Source of the DNA: Phoronis australis
Taxonomy: Eukaryota > Phoronida > Phoronidae
Direction: 5' to 3'
Length of the DNA: 64,000 nt
Assembly: GCA_002633005.1 (NCBI GenBank)
Contig: NMRA01000013.1
Location: 1,722,403 to 1,786,402 of the forward strand
Part shown: piece after piece, positions 29,520 through 42,700 of the stretch
Layout of the letters: the number at the start of each line of letters is the position of its first letter
How positions within the stretch are numbered: position 1 is the first letter of the stretch
Program-made: the position numbers and the translations under genes
Notes under the pieces: model-generated
The model's database searches: none
Told to the model about the DNA's origin: nothing
Seen by the model: the letters and a program-made list of their open reading frames with translations, nothing else

Positions 29520-31790
29520 GTTTGAGATTCATTGGTAAGCTTTTGATCCTAGAGCTTCGACAGATAATTGTTTATACGTGTACAAAAATTGGCAAGATTT
29601 CCAGAACAGAGGCCTCAAGGCCATCACGAAAATCTTTTAGAACTACTCATGTGTTGTCGAAGTTTTCCTATGTCTAAACGTCACGACATCTCACTTACAA
29701 ATATTATTACAAGTATCTCGCTTATTGGCGTGATATGGTAATGGTATGCAGGGTCAGTGGTGAACATGAATCGGGAATAATCATAATTGCAACAAAATAA
29801 ATTAGGGAACGTTGAGCAAGCAAAATTTATCCCTCTTTATTTTGTGGCCTTTGAGGATGTGAATAACACAGTGTGGATTCATTAACTTGGTGCACTTTTA
29901 AAGGGATGTTATCGCTTTTAAGGGATGTTATAATCGCATTTACGGCCGAAAAAACTTTTTCTAATTATTGTCAGACGGGATAGACTTTTTAACGTTATTA
30001 ACTGTGACCATTGCTATAAAATGACAAAATCTGTTGCCTTTTTGTGATTTTATTACAAATCGCAAATAGTCATCGTTGTCTGTCAAACATTCTCTGAAGC
30101 AAGGCCCGCGTACTTGCCATTTAAATGGCCGTAAAATTCTTTGCTATTTTTGTCAGAACAAGAGAGCATTTGTTTGCTAAAGCAGAGCTGTTTGGTTCGA
30201 TTCCGCGCTACGGTTATTTTCTGAGAAAAATTATTTAAGTATTAAATTATTTTACGTAAGCTATACTGCTTCGTCCTCATTATCATATTGTTTGGATTCT
30301 CGGGTCAGTGACCCTCTTTGTTCTACGATTATTGGTTTAATTGTACCACGTGATCTCTTTGTCTCGTCGCAACACTGGGCCATCGTCCAGAATTCTCTCC
30401 AAATTTCAGTTTTCACTCAAATTCTCTTTCCCTCCCTCCCTCAAACCAATTTTCCTTACTTCCCTGTTTATGCTTATATTTCCCATCAGGCTGTCCCGGT
30501 GTTGCTGTTATGCTTCCCATTTATTACTTAACTTTCTATTCACCACTTGTGTATACAGTTCAACATATTATGTAACTTTTGTAATTACCGATATCTGTAG
30601 TAGTTTAGTTTGTCATAATATATATGACCTTTTATCTCATCTACACGTGTTGTTTCACTGTAAACTAGCTTCGGTATCGCTTCGCAGTTAGCACATATAA
30701 ATTACTTTTCTCGCCTAGAATGTCCCCTTTATTACGCAAAAAGTAAAATAGATATCATAATTTTGGAAAATCTTATTTACGATGCGTGAATTTTTTAATT
30801 CAAAAATGTAGAAATATAAAGGTATCACTGTCATTAAAAAGATGGATTTCTATATTTTAATATTTAAAGCCTCCCGATATGCAAACAGCAGCCTATCACA
30901 ATCCAACGGATTTGTTTGTAATTTTATTATTTGGTCCTGATACACGTACTTTCAGTCATGTTTAATTAGCAAATTCAAAACATAATTTTCACGACTGGTG
31001 AAACTCGAGAGAAAATTTGATGGAAGTATTAATCATGCGCTAGACAAAGGAAATAGAAATAACAATATTTTTCCTTTCTGATAGTGCACAAAACAAAGTG
31101 TTGAAAAATATTAAACTTCACCTTTGAGCAAAAATTATCAAATAGGAAAAATGACGTAAAATATGTTAAATAGCAATGTGAGCTGCAGCGTATATGAATA
31201 ATATTTAACACGTAAGTTTTAATGACAGATCATTTGTAAGAAGTCCTGCCTCTGTATACTAAGCTGTGCCCACAAGACAGTAAGGCCAAGTACGAAGAGA
31301 ACAGCATTACCTAGGAGATATTTGCCATTCACTTTTTTATGAACTTGGAATAGTGAAATGTGTACGTACAAGAATGTCATTCATAAACTGTTCTTATTGT
31401 AGAGACGTACTTTGATTGACGAGACTCATGTTTGTTCAAAACCGACGATAATGGCGGAAAGAGTATGATCCTTAAGAAAGCAGTGGACCGTATTTATTGA
31501 TTTAAAACCAGTCGTGTCCTATCCGAATACTTATTAACCTACATTCGTGTTTGATGTGTTGTTGAAGGTTTCTCTTTTCATTATGGAGAAATGAAAAGCT
31601 TAGGAAAACTTCATTTTCCCACACGCGCGCCAAAGCTACACTCACTGTCACATAGCCATATTCTATGGAGTCGTGTTTTGACCAATGCCCCACGGAAACT
31701 GGCATTTTGAAGAAAATAAACAATCTTTAGAAACTACCTGTGTTCGTTTTATCATGTCGCTTAAGTTTAGTCACCTTTTATGAAGAAATT
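29520..31790. other. Intergenic, no gene recognised
   Basis: Upstream of gene B. Apart from the repeat at 30556-30702 and a lone B-box-like GGTTCGATTCC near 30195, I see nothing to annotate. Confidence 0.4.
30556..30702 (+). repeat. Dispersed repeat, inverted partner of 14690-14838
   Basis: From CAGTTCAACATATTATG to CGCAGTTAGCACATATAAA. The pair is 16 kb apart in opposite orientation. Confidence 0.75.
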
Positions 31791-31796
31791 AACAAC

Positions 31797-31892
31797 CTTT
31801 TTGAACATACCGCAGCAACTTACAACATGTTCAAATTAATAACCTCTTTGAGAATACCGCAGCAAGTTGCTTACAACAATATGTTCAAATGC
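31797..31892. repeat. Two-copy tandem repeat of about 50 bp
   Basis: Copies share CCTTTTTGA / CCTCTTTGA, then ATACCGCAGCAA, TTACAACA and TATGTTCAAAT or close variants (31797-31838 and 31843-31892). Confidence 0.6.
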
Positions 31893-32279
31893 GGCGTGTC
31901 ATAAACCCGTAAAAGATTTAGTTGTCAACTATTTCTCACTTTTAGTTAATGATAAATATTTCTGAATGCTTATTTATCTCCTCATTCAAACGATGTTCGT
32001 TGTGATTTCTGATACACAGGGCTACGTGTGAAGCGCAAAAGTTTAAATATGCCGAACTTTGGAGCCTTCACAACATCAAATGTCACAGTGAAATTCCGTG
32101 TGTAAGAACATTGCCGTCCTTTATTCGAGTATGGCCTTACATCCGGGATCGTTCGTTTTACAATGTTCCAATTTGGCCTAAGTTTACAACAAGTGTTGTA
32201 TTGTTTTTGCATTATTTAATTCAATATTTTCATGGAATGATTTTAAACGATCAATATTTTAATAACATCTAAGTACTGA

Positions 32280-32345
32280 CCACCGTGGCAATGGCCGATT
32301 GGTAGAAAACTCAAGCTTCGTGTTCGACATTGCTGCACTTTATAA
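32280..32345 (+). repeat. Possible tRNA-derived SINE fragment
   Basis: TGGCCGATTGGTAGAAAAC (A-box-like) and CGTGTTCGACATTGC (B-box-like) at tRNA spacing, but no full cloverleaf. A similar minus-strand fragment (TGGCTCAGTGGTAATGAG) lies within 33184-33310. Confidence 0.3.
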
Positions 32346-32349
32346 GTAC

Positions 32350-34225
32350 TCTTTTCGTTTCATTTTAGTTTAAAACTTCCCGAAACCGATTTTAACTCAA
32401 GTTAGTTCAGTCGAAATTAAAATCAAATAATGCTCACTCAACGCAACTCCAACTATTTCCAAACTTTACTGAATTCCATTTCAATTTTCAGTTTAATTTT
32501 TTACTGTTGGTGGTACACCACCACCTAAAATTGTTGCCATATGAGTCACATCTGATTCCTGCATAATATGGGAACTCACTCAACTGTCACTGTGTGTAAT
32601 GAAGTTTCCGCTTAAACCCGCCCACATTTTAAAGACACTCACCAATTTAGAACTCAAGTTTCGTCACATGAAGGATATCAATACACTATGCACATTTTGT
32701 ATCTTTCAGACCTGGTCGTATTTGCCTTATTTTACAATTGATTTTTAAGTATAGTGGCAGTTGATTGAGTACCCATAATGTATGTGTCAGCTGTCACTCG
32801 CTACGGCTATTATTTCAGAGGGTGGCACACCACTAGAAATAAAAAAACGAACTATAACTCATATCAAATGCAGTTAATTCTATCGATACAGTAACAGCAT
32901 AGTTGTCAACTGATTAAGTAGTAAGTACAGTCGATGGTCCTCGAGTGTTCATCGTAGACATCGTGCGTATGCTATCACCAACCATGCTTGACCATAAGAA
33001 TATACTCTAATCGATTTGGACAATTTTTTATTCTAAAATGGAAACGAGGACGGAGATTTCATTGCGTTCTAACAATTCGCCACGTCGCTTTCTGGAGGGC
33101 AACATGTCCATCCCATCAATACAAATGGGGGAAAGTTGAGCACGTAAATCACGTACATGAGTTGAAGGAACAATTTAGACGAGAAAAGCATTTTTACATA
33201 AATTAGCCGTCGCGCTAAACCGAACGCACTAACTCCGGCATAGTAGTCGAACTCATTACCACTGAGCCAATCAAGGGACGTTTGAACGGTACTGGCACCG
33301 GCCTTCATTTCAGCTTGTCTGTCAGACAACGGCGATGTGTGATAAAATCAAAACACCCAACAGATTTTGTAATTTAACCTCTAGTCATTGCTAACAACTT
33401 CAAGAAGTACATGTATATCCCATTCAACAGCCATCCCAACATTGGCGTTTTTCGGCCACAAAAAACGAAGTAGTGATCCTTTAGCCACTTAAATTAAATA
33501 TTAACGGTGAACGTTAATTCTTAATGACGTAAGTTATTTCCGTGTAAATAGATTAATTACGTAACAAGTTATCGTAAACTTAGTCCTCATGATAGCCTCC
33601 CTTCATTTGCCTTTTTGCAAAAATATATCTATTTTACAGGAGAAACTGTGATACTAATGAATTTTTTCAAATTTTGGGGAGAGTACGAAAATATTGTAAA
33701 CCTGTTTGCATTTGCTCATAATTAATTCATGTTATAAATTTGCATGCTATTTCACGTGATATGAAAGTTTCATTGCCGAACTCAGGTATGTTTACAGCCT
33801 AGCAATTCTTGTTCCTTACTGCTGGTAAGTCAAGCCTCCATGGAATTTTGAAATGCAGAAGTCCAACAAAGATGGTTTATAAATATTTGCGTGTTTTCTG
33901 TTTTAATATCTCCGTTTATTTTTAATACAGCATCAAGAGACCAAGACTTTGCGTTCAAGAAGAAGCAAATTTTGCCAACAGCTGCAGTGATTTGTTGAAA
34001 TCTGACCCTGAATTTGGCAGGTTACCTCGCAGCTCAATGCACTATAATCCAGGCTGACTTTATGTAGGCTCCGTTTACACAACGAAAATAATGCCACCAT
34101 GAAAGGGTAGAATGTGGCCTTTAGTCAGAAATATTCAGAAATCACTCAGGTGCTTTCCCGACATCACGGCCACAACTGGCAAGTTGCTGAAAACAATCTC
34201 ACTCAAAAATGCTCCATAACGTGTC
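32350..34225. other. Intergenic, no gene recognised
   Basis: No coding signal. A possible tRNA-like SINE fragment on the minus strand lies at 33184-33310. Confidence 0.35.
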
Positions 34226-34227
34226 AT

Positions 34228-34497
34228 TGGTGCATGTGCGCACCCGGGGGGGGGGAGCTCGGGGGCCTCGAACGAGCCCCCCCCCCTGTTTGGCGAAGTG
34301 GGCAAAAGGGTCCGCATCAAAGATATAAAAACTCAAAAAAGTACAAAACGAGACAAAAGTTCACTAAAAAGGCAAAAACTATCAAAATCCGGCGAATGCA
34401 CAATTCATAGCTCTTAACATACCCCGTGAATCTTAGTAAAAGGTTCACATTCTCAAAAATTCGAGCCCCCCCAATTTTTAGGCTGGGTGCGCGCGTG
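34228..34497. mobile_element. GCGCGC-type repeat, inverted partner of 15134-15281
   Basis: Ends TGTGCGCACCCGGGGG and AGGCTGGGTGCGCGC. The interior CATTCTCAAAAATTCGAG and ATGCACAATTCATAG matches the inverse of the 15134-15281 copy. G and C runs occur near both ends. Confidence 0.6.
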
Positions 34498-34499
34498 AA

Positions 34500-37400
34500 T
34501 GTTGTTTTATCTTCATTAGTAAGTCATTTATTTTGCTTACGTAGACAGCGAGAGCTTACTCTACTTTGAATTCTAAAAAATATTGAACATAAATAACGAC
34601 CTTTTCGTGCAACTCCCCTAATTTAAAGACGAAGTTCACTGCAAGAAGAGCTCAGTTTTTAGGTATACTGTTAACAGAAAATGTCATTAGACAAAAAGAA
34701 GCCCATAATAAAGATAAAATTGCTCAAACTAAACATTTGTGAGTAAACAAAGATGCACACGAAGATTTAAAACTATACTAAACCTCTTATCATCGACAAA
34801 GGAATCTGGCGGACCAGGCCGAAACGTCTGCATCCAATTAATTCGTCTCTTCTAATACCAAACCCTGTTTTAATAATTTCAACCAATCCTCGTTCTGTCA
34901 CCTGCTAATGCATCATTAGCGTCAATCTTGAAAGACAAAAGCAGGAATCAACTAAAAACTCATACTCCCTACCTCAGAGTTTGAACATTATGGTCCTTGG
35001 TGGATGGTTTTATCCCATACTTGCCGTGTAATTCGCTAATAACGATAGGCCACGCCTGCTCGTTTAGCAAACTTGTGGAAAGGAACTGAAATTTCAGATT
35101 TTTCTCCAAACTTTTGAGCGTTCTTGGAGGGTTACAAAGCATTATTTTGTTTGAGTGAAATGGCCGGTAAAGTGGCTTAATATCTGTTAGTAGACCAAAC
35201 CGTGTTTGGTATCAGCTGGGTCGCTACTTAGAACTGTTTCGTGCAACCGGGTTCTTGCCGCTAACCGGAAAAAATTCAATATGGCCGCAACGCACACGCA
35301 TACTGTTAAAATTTCGTACAATTAAGTTCATGTTGAACTCGACCAACCGTAAGTTTTCCCAATAGAATATCAGGAAAACCCACTGTCCACATGTTTCTCA
35401 GCTGCATGACACGATTCACTAACTTGTCTCAATCAAACTTTTTAATCTTGTCAGCCAAGTTGCGGCAACCATTATTTTCGAAATTATATAGCTCGGATTG
35501 ATTTTTTCGTGACTGTAAAGCAAAGCGAATTGCATCTTCATAACGATTTGCTGGCAAAAACTATATAGGCCTACCATCACTAAAATCTCACACGTGTTTA
35601 ACAACAGCAGCAACTGGGAAAATGATTTAAAAGAAAATAAAACTGGTTCTCGTACTCAGCAACGTATAATTTGTCTTTTGCGTGGAATTCGGGTGAACTG
35701 TTCCCTGCTCAATTTTCTGCAAATCGTATAAAACACCGAGACCACAACACTGCCAAAGGATAATGAATCACCTTTCCAAGTAACACATTTTTTAAAAAGT
35801 CAGGGCATTCAAATATTTACAACCAACAATAATATAGAATCCAATAATTTGGCAATTATTTTTTGTTGTCCGCGTCGACTAACGGTAACGCAAATGTCGA
35901 GGGGTTACGTTGACCGATTGCAAAAACCTCCTAAATGATGTAAAACAGTGTAAGAATTGAACTACAATTCAGTTTACAAGAACATCTCTTTGAAAATTGC
36001 CACACGATATTATCACTAGTTGAAAAAACATTTATTTGACGTCATATTTGTCTAATCAGAACTGCATGTCCTCATAATTTAGCTGCGAAAAACGAAAAAT
36101 GATTAATTAATCAACATAAGATCATGCAATCGGTCCTGTTGGCCTTTGTTATAACATGCGCTGAAAATTAGTAAAGTTAGTAATAGGAGAGGTTAATGCA
36201 ATATGAAAATAATAAATTAAAACTTGAGTTCATATTGCATGTTTGAGACAGCTCAACTCAGTTCAGTTTTATCTCCTGGGTAATTTATTACTGTAGGACC
36301 GGCTCACACCACGTCGGGAGTATAAAAAGTTATTGAGAGCCTGGGTCGCTTTTGTGCCTGGATCCCTGTTAGTAACCTAGAAACGAGATTGATTGTCAGG
36401 TAGGTGGTGCTATCTACTGGCAAATTTGGGAAATTACGCGAAGATGGCAAAAAAAAAATTCTGATTGAATGACTGCGTTCTCTTCAATATTTGTAGTTAG
36501 TTTCTTTCACATAAAGGAATTTTTGCCGGGGCGCGTAAATTAATTTTAATTTTAATTAGTTATAATTTTGATTATTTATTATTTTAATTTTCGCATCAAA
36601 CGGTCTTTTAATAATGCAGTACAATAATCAGTTTATGCAATTTCATTTTTTTGAACAAAGGCTTTCTTACCAATCGCTGGATGGCGGTATATATTAGCAG
36701 GAAGAGATATCTCTTTCTGATATTAGCTAGTCTGTAGTTTTTCAAGTGAAAAGAAATCACAACGCGTTTTTATCAACCGTCTACTGAACGGTTAGCCTTT
36801 TGTGCTAACTATTGTGTGGCCAGCGAAAATCGAAAATTTTAATCTAAATTAAATAACAATTTTATGTTCTTGAATTTACGCATGTTTTTATTTGTAACGA
36901 GAGTCGATATTACATCAAGCGATTGAAAGGAGATTCCCAAACATTTACCGTCCGCATGAAGTATTTGTCGATCCGCCCATGTCACTCAGACCATCATTTC
37001 AGTGATCGAAGTTATGGAATTTTTCCAAAAAAAGATTGAGAGTATACATTTTGTGCGACTAGCACATATGAAACAATTTATTTCGTCAGTTATGAAATGA
37101 CACGCTCTTCTATTATGGCGCTAGAAGTACAGATCTGACGGATTATTTATCAAACCTTAACATAAATTCATACGCGGAACACCCAGACGTTTCTATTTTT
37201 AGACTTGTAACGTGAGTACTTCAAGACGAGTGGTGTCCGAAGACGAATACGCTGTCAAATGAAATGGAAATTTAGGCGTGTGTTGGACGAATTCGTCTTC
37301 AAATCAAACCCTGTCTGTTTTAATTTATCGTTTGTCTAACAAGATACATTTCTGAGGTAAGCCAAACACTGTGTTTGATGATTTTGATGCGTGTGGATAG

Positions 37401-39320
37401 GCCTAGCTGTTATCCGAGACTTGAGTCACTGATGACTGATCGATGACGATTCATTCACAAACAGTTGCAGTCTTTAGACCTACCAACTGCATGGGAGGGA
37501 AGCTCCCGTGTGAAGACATGGATACCCGTGATAACACTTTGTGGAGAAATGATTGCGAAGATGTTGTTTTTCGTTTTTAAGAATGTGCCAGTGTGGAAGT
37601 AGATAATTTGTTCAAACATGAGGAGGTAGACTCCCTGGGGTGGGGTACATAGACTCGCGCATTGGCCCTCTGGCTCCGGGCATATGAGAAAGAGATGCAT
37701 AGCCGCATAGGGTCATTAGGACATTAGGGGGTAGGTGCTGCCCTTGACATGCCACTCAAATAGCAAGCATTTTTATTAATTTTGGTGTAATGATGGTTCC
37801 CATTTTTTAATAAGTTTGGTTCAAAGATCCACCGTAGATTAATTTTCAGCCATGGTGTACAATAAGTTAGATACTGGATCAGTGTTTGACATTTAACATA
37901 CTGCCAACTTATCAAAAATATGACCCAGTAAATTTCCCAGGTCACCAAACAGGAACTGAGGTCACCGAATTAAGCGGCGTGTATTCAGTCACATCCAAAT
38001 ACGAAATAAACGAGATACGTGCCTGAATTGAAGAATCAGTGAACTTGGCAATTGTTTTCCAGACATCACTCAAACCGAACGACGTTTCTTTAAAAAAATG
38101 TTTGCATGGCATAAATATGGTTGCAGTTTCCAAGGCCATGGGGCACCCCCTACAATACCGAAATGCATGGTCTGTGCATCTGGGGTAGGGTATTCAAGTT
38201 TTTATTTTGAAATTTGCTGTCACCACCAAACCAATGCCTATAGGCACAGATACTGAGAGGAGGGTAGAATGTGCACAGCTCCTGTATTTTCGTAGTGGAT
38301 GAATACAATATTCCCCGTACCAATTTTTCAGCCCCCCTTCTTTTCATAAACGTGGGTCTGTGCCATGTCTTTTTGCTTTAGAATTAATTTAAGTTATTGC
38401 CTATTCATAAGTTCCAGAACAGCTCGGACCAATAGACTTTCAGACCTCTCCCTTCAACATAGGTCTACTCATCCGTGTTTATTAGAGAAGCATGGATTGT
38501 CAGTGATTAGGAATGTCAGTACCTTCAGTTGGAAGTTAAAAGCGTAAGATCACTTTAAAGTGGTGAATCTAATAGTGAAGCATTGCATGTTGCCACGGCA
38601 ACAACACTTAACTTCAGTGTCATCAGGCTAGTGGTAGATGCCCCGTTAATGTTACTAGTAACGTGTATTGCATTAAAAATTTGCACGCCAATATTTTCTT
38701 CAATTATGCACGGTTTTTCTGCAGTAACTTTTACAACGGTTAAATACTGATCGTGAGACTAATGGGAATGGTCGAGTTTACTTCACTGGTTATGTCGATA
38801 CAAGGCTGCGGACTTAACAATGGAAAAATGTCTTCATAGAAACTGTTTGGCCCAGGCTCTACCATCATTTTTTTTCTCTGTAGAAACAGCTCTGCAGATC
38901 CATAAGGTACTTGTCCAACTGCACCATGCTTATCACAATTCTACATCAAAAAAACCTGTGTTATGCGTTATTCTAATTAATTCTAATAAAGTTTTACTGT
39001 TGTGTAGTGCAATGCACATAAATTTTGATAGGCTGAGTGAGACGTTTATATATATCTGTCTGAGCTCCGGTCAAGTATACCTTTCAAAACTAGATTTCTT
39101 ATTTTGTATTTTTCTAAAAAAAGAAAAAAAAGTTGAATTCGGGAAATTTAATTGGTTGCCAAGAATGGCAGTTTAGATTTGAACTGACGTGTGCGGGGCT
39201 CTCCACATAAAATAGGTAGAGGAATGGTGGTGGAGACTCCAAATTCAAACCAATGCAATACCTGGACAATATTGGGAATATGGTAATACAATTACCATCC
39301 TGGTGTCAGAACCACTTCAG
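34500..39320. other. Intergenic, no gene recognised
   Basis: No supported exon. The only regulatory-looking site is a TATA-like TATAAAAAG at 36321-36329 followed 80 bp on by a CTCF-like motif. Confidence 0.4.
36406..36420 (-). promoter_or_regulatory. CTCF-like motif next to a TATA-like site
   Basis: Minus-strand CCAGTAGATAGCACC differs from the CTCF core CCASYAGRKGGCRSY at one position. TATAAAAAG at 36321-36329 and CAG|GTAGGT at about 36398 could mark a non-coding first exon, but no downstream exon is recognised. Confidence 0.25.
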
Positions 39321-39324
39321 TCAC

Positions 39325-39705
39325 CTCCACACACAGCCTACCCTAGAATAACTTAAACTTGTGCATATAAGTGGAGCGTTCACACACACATAACTAGAGT
39401 AAGGTGGAAACTGTCGCTCTGTGTGTGACAATGAACACCTGATTCCAATGCGGCGCACAAGAGAAAACCCGTCTGTAATTACTTCCACCCTGTACCCCTC
39501 TTTTGGGGCAACAAAGTGATTACAAATGGCGCAAGTTACCCTAGAACAAGTTACCCCCACCTAGATAATGTGGGGTAAGTTGTCACAAGGTGGGGTAAGT
39601 TGCACTAACTTAAATAGCATCCACACAATACTTAAATCTTGTGACGACTCGTTCGAGGTGCAACTTGTTCTAGGGTATGTTTGTGTGTGTGTGGGCCCCC
39701 ATGGA
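39325..39705. mobile_element. CTAGGGTAACTTG-family foldback element
   Basis: The left end CACACACAGCCTACCCTAG is inverse to the right end TCTAGGGTATGTTTGTGTGT. It has internal alternating CAAGTTACCCTAGAACAAGT and GGGGTAAGTTG motifs. No ORF of note. Probably a TIR-type non-autonomous transposon. Confidence 0.65.
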
Positions 39706-39709
39706 AAGC

Positions 39710-42700
39710 AGTGTGAACTAATGGGGCTACCCTCATTTTAAATATTACATTAATAAATGGGTCTTAAATAATGCCCTAGAAGACAACCTGCCTACAGATT
39801 TCAGTAAAAATTCTTAAATTTGGAACAGCAACATGTTAGTTGAAATTGAATTTTTCTGATTCTGTAGGTTGGGATATGGGCGATTTTGACTGGACACTGT
39901 GTTTTGTAGTCATCAGAGTCTGAAAATTAAGTTGCGGGTCCAAAACATTGCTGAATATAGATGCTGACGCGATGCTTGCATGCATTCCCTTAGTATGTAA
40001 CATCAAAGTGTCCGATCATTTGTCAGTGATCGTAATTCTTGAATTGAAGATGGTCCTTTTTGAGCACATATTATGACACAAATTTCAGTGTTGATATTCT
40101 CAGCTTCTCGGGTCTGCTTTGTCTACAAAACAGCATCCCAGTTTAATAGCATTACCCAATTTTGTAGTGAAGTGGGACAAAATCTGAATTTCATGTACAT
40201 GTATGCCCAAGGTAGGTTCAGTTTACAATCACCCTGATGGTAGCCTGGCAAGACTTCATGGTTGGCTTGTAATTAAATTCATAGTATCCCTGGTCTCTTT
40301 CACATGCATTTTGCTGTTGACATGTTTAAGTATTGCACTGTTTTACAATTCATTGATCCATTAGCCACTGTCGCAGTTCAATATTAGCCTCACTGTGAGT
40401 CAGCCAGTGTTGAGAATAGGATTGAGGATTGTATTATTGGAAAATATCCTCTCCACCACATGTCAAGAGTGTTGTACAGTTCCTTGACTGTTGAGCACAT
40501 CTGGTGGTCTAGCAAAAGAGTAAGGAGCACAATTTGGCCAGTGCAAGATTCTAAATGTCAGAAAAACATTTGTGTCGTGAGAATCTCAAAGCAGAGCACT
40601 CAATATCTGTTTTGGGGTCCACCTCCGGGGATAGTGTGTGGCATTTTGTTTTGTTAGGATATGCTGAACGGGGTTACTGTTAGGCTGTGAAAACTTAAGG
40701 GATTTCACACCATGCTGGTGAAGAGTTAGGCGACATACCAAATTAGCTAGTGCAGGTTCGTGTGTGCAGTAGCAATTTTGCATAGGTTTTCACTGACTGG
40801 TGTTGCAGTGCTTTATGCCTAAAGTATGCTTTATTTATGGCCTCATATTTGTAGTCTGGTAGTGTAAGATTATGTATGTAATACACCATACTGTGCATCT
40901 CCTCCTGGTGTGAAGCCCTCATAACAGAAACTACTTTCCCCATAGTATTTTCAGGTGACTATTTAAAAAACAGATACAATTTTCCAGACGTGTGGCATTT
41001 TCAAATGAAATGTATGATGGAGTTACACCAGGGGCGCATGTGCATTTTCACTCACATAGTGGCGTGGATTTTTTCATTTACCATACTTTTCAGCTGATGA
41101 ATATAAGTTTTTTATTTTTTGTCTTTGATCATATCCTTTATTTCATGTATTTCCTGTATTTTCTATTCTGACGAACTGCAAATGTTCCCTGTTTTCAAAA
41201 GACAAACTCACTAATTGTTCACTTCCTTAAACTTTGAGTTTCTGATGAAACATCCTTTATGCATGTAATGCATTTATTAACAGTACCCTGAATGTTTAGT
41301 TATGAAAATTACCAAAGTTACGAAATTAAGCGGCCTGCCAAATTTGGGTGTGCTTTGGATGGGACCGATTTCTCACCAGATCTCACTGTTCAAACCACAA
41401 GTTTACATTTTTTTGGTCAACGTGTCACATCATGACCAAGAAAGTGTTCTCTGATTGGGGTAAACGTGGTGCCGGGGCATATTGCTTCAAAATGATTGGG
41501 CACTAGTATGAAACTTTGTGAGGGTGCAGCTGGTAACGGCACTTTACCTTGTTGGCAGGTTTGCGTTCTCAGTTACGACTGACGCTGATGGTAGTAAACC
41601 ATATAGCAAGTTACGTACCTGAATTATAGATAGTTTGAAACATACTAAACCCATTATTATACCCAGATGCACAGCTGGAAGTTACGCCAGGCCAAGATCA
41701 AAGACCCATGGCCTTGAAGACCAGTTCACTGTAAACTGTATCTTCTACCCTGCCACCTGGGCACATAGTCATGTTGAATGACCATTTTCCAGTATGGTGG
41801 CAACATAATGACTGCCTTGTGACTAGAGATATCAGGATACGGTGCTGCTGGATTAAGTGATCTGTGCTCTTGTTGAGAGTTTAATACAGTGAGAATTGTC
41901 CCCAGAGTTTTTTTATAAATTCTCTAGGACAAATTGCAATCGTTGTGCAGTGAGGTAATCAAAGGATTCATGCAAAAATGTCCAGTGTCTTAAAGTGTAG
42001 TTGAATGAAGGAAATTTCGTCTCATTTTTGTCAACTCTTCTCGGCTTGCACGCAAGAATTAGAATTGGCCGGGTCAAACAAAAGACTTTTGTGCTCGCAC
42101 AATCGTCAGTGTTGTATGTTGAATCTGATTGGTATTAGATGTTAACTTGTGTCTAATTTCAGTGAATCAACCTTCCAGCGATTAAGTGTCTTATGAAACA
42201 AAAGTTGATGGTAAAATGCAAGATTTAAATAATTTTCGGCGTTTTTATGTTTTTAAGGCACTCATTCTCAAAGTTTGTCACAAAATTATAGTTTTAAAGA
42301 CCCATCAAAAGCATTGTTTTTTTTTGAAATTTCAATAGACCGGAGATTGCAAACTCAGCTTCAAACTTTAACTGTGAAGTGATCCTTTGAAAATTCAATA
42401 CAAAAATTACTAGAACCTGTGCAAAAAACAATTCTGTAGCCATGGCAATATAATTGGTGTTGCTTTTGAGTTAAGAAACTGATGCTCATGACATCCTGTT
42501 CAGGCATAGCCATTGGTTATAGTCGCAGTGGCCACGTCTTTAAGTCCAAAACCTTACTTACATGCCCAGGGTATTTGAATTAAAAATAATAAAAAATCAA
42601 ACCTGTGGGTGGGCATTGCAGAGTTATTTTTAATATTTGTTGTGAAAATATAATGTACCGTAGTTGCAGTTAAACCCAGAAAGTGCCAGAAATGGACATT

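Noticed and set aside
30341-30691. 116-codon frame ending in ICSSLVCHNIYDLLSHLH
   Set aside because: The same peptide appears from an inverted non-coding repeat at 14690-14838; it is repeat DNA, not a gene.
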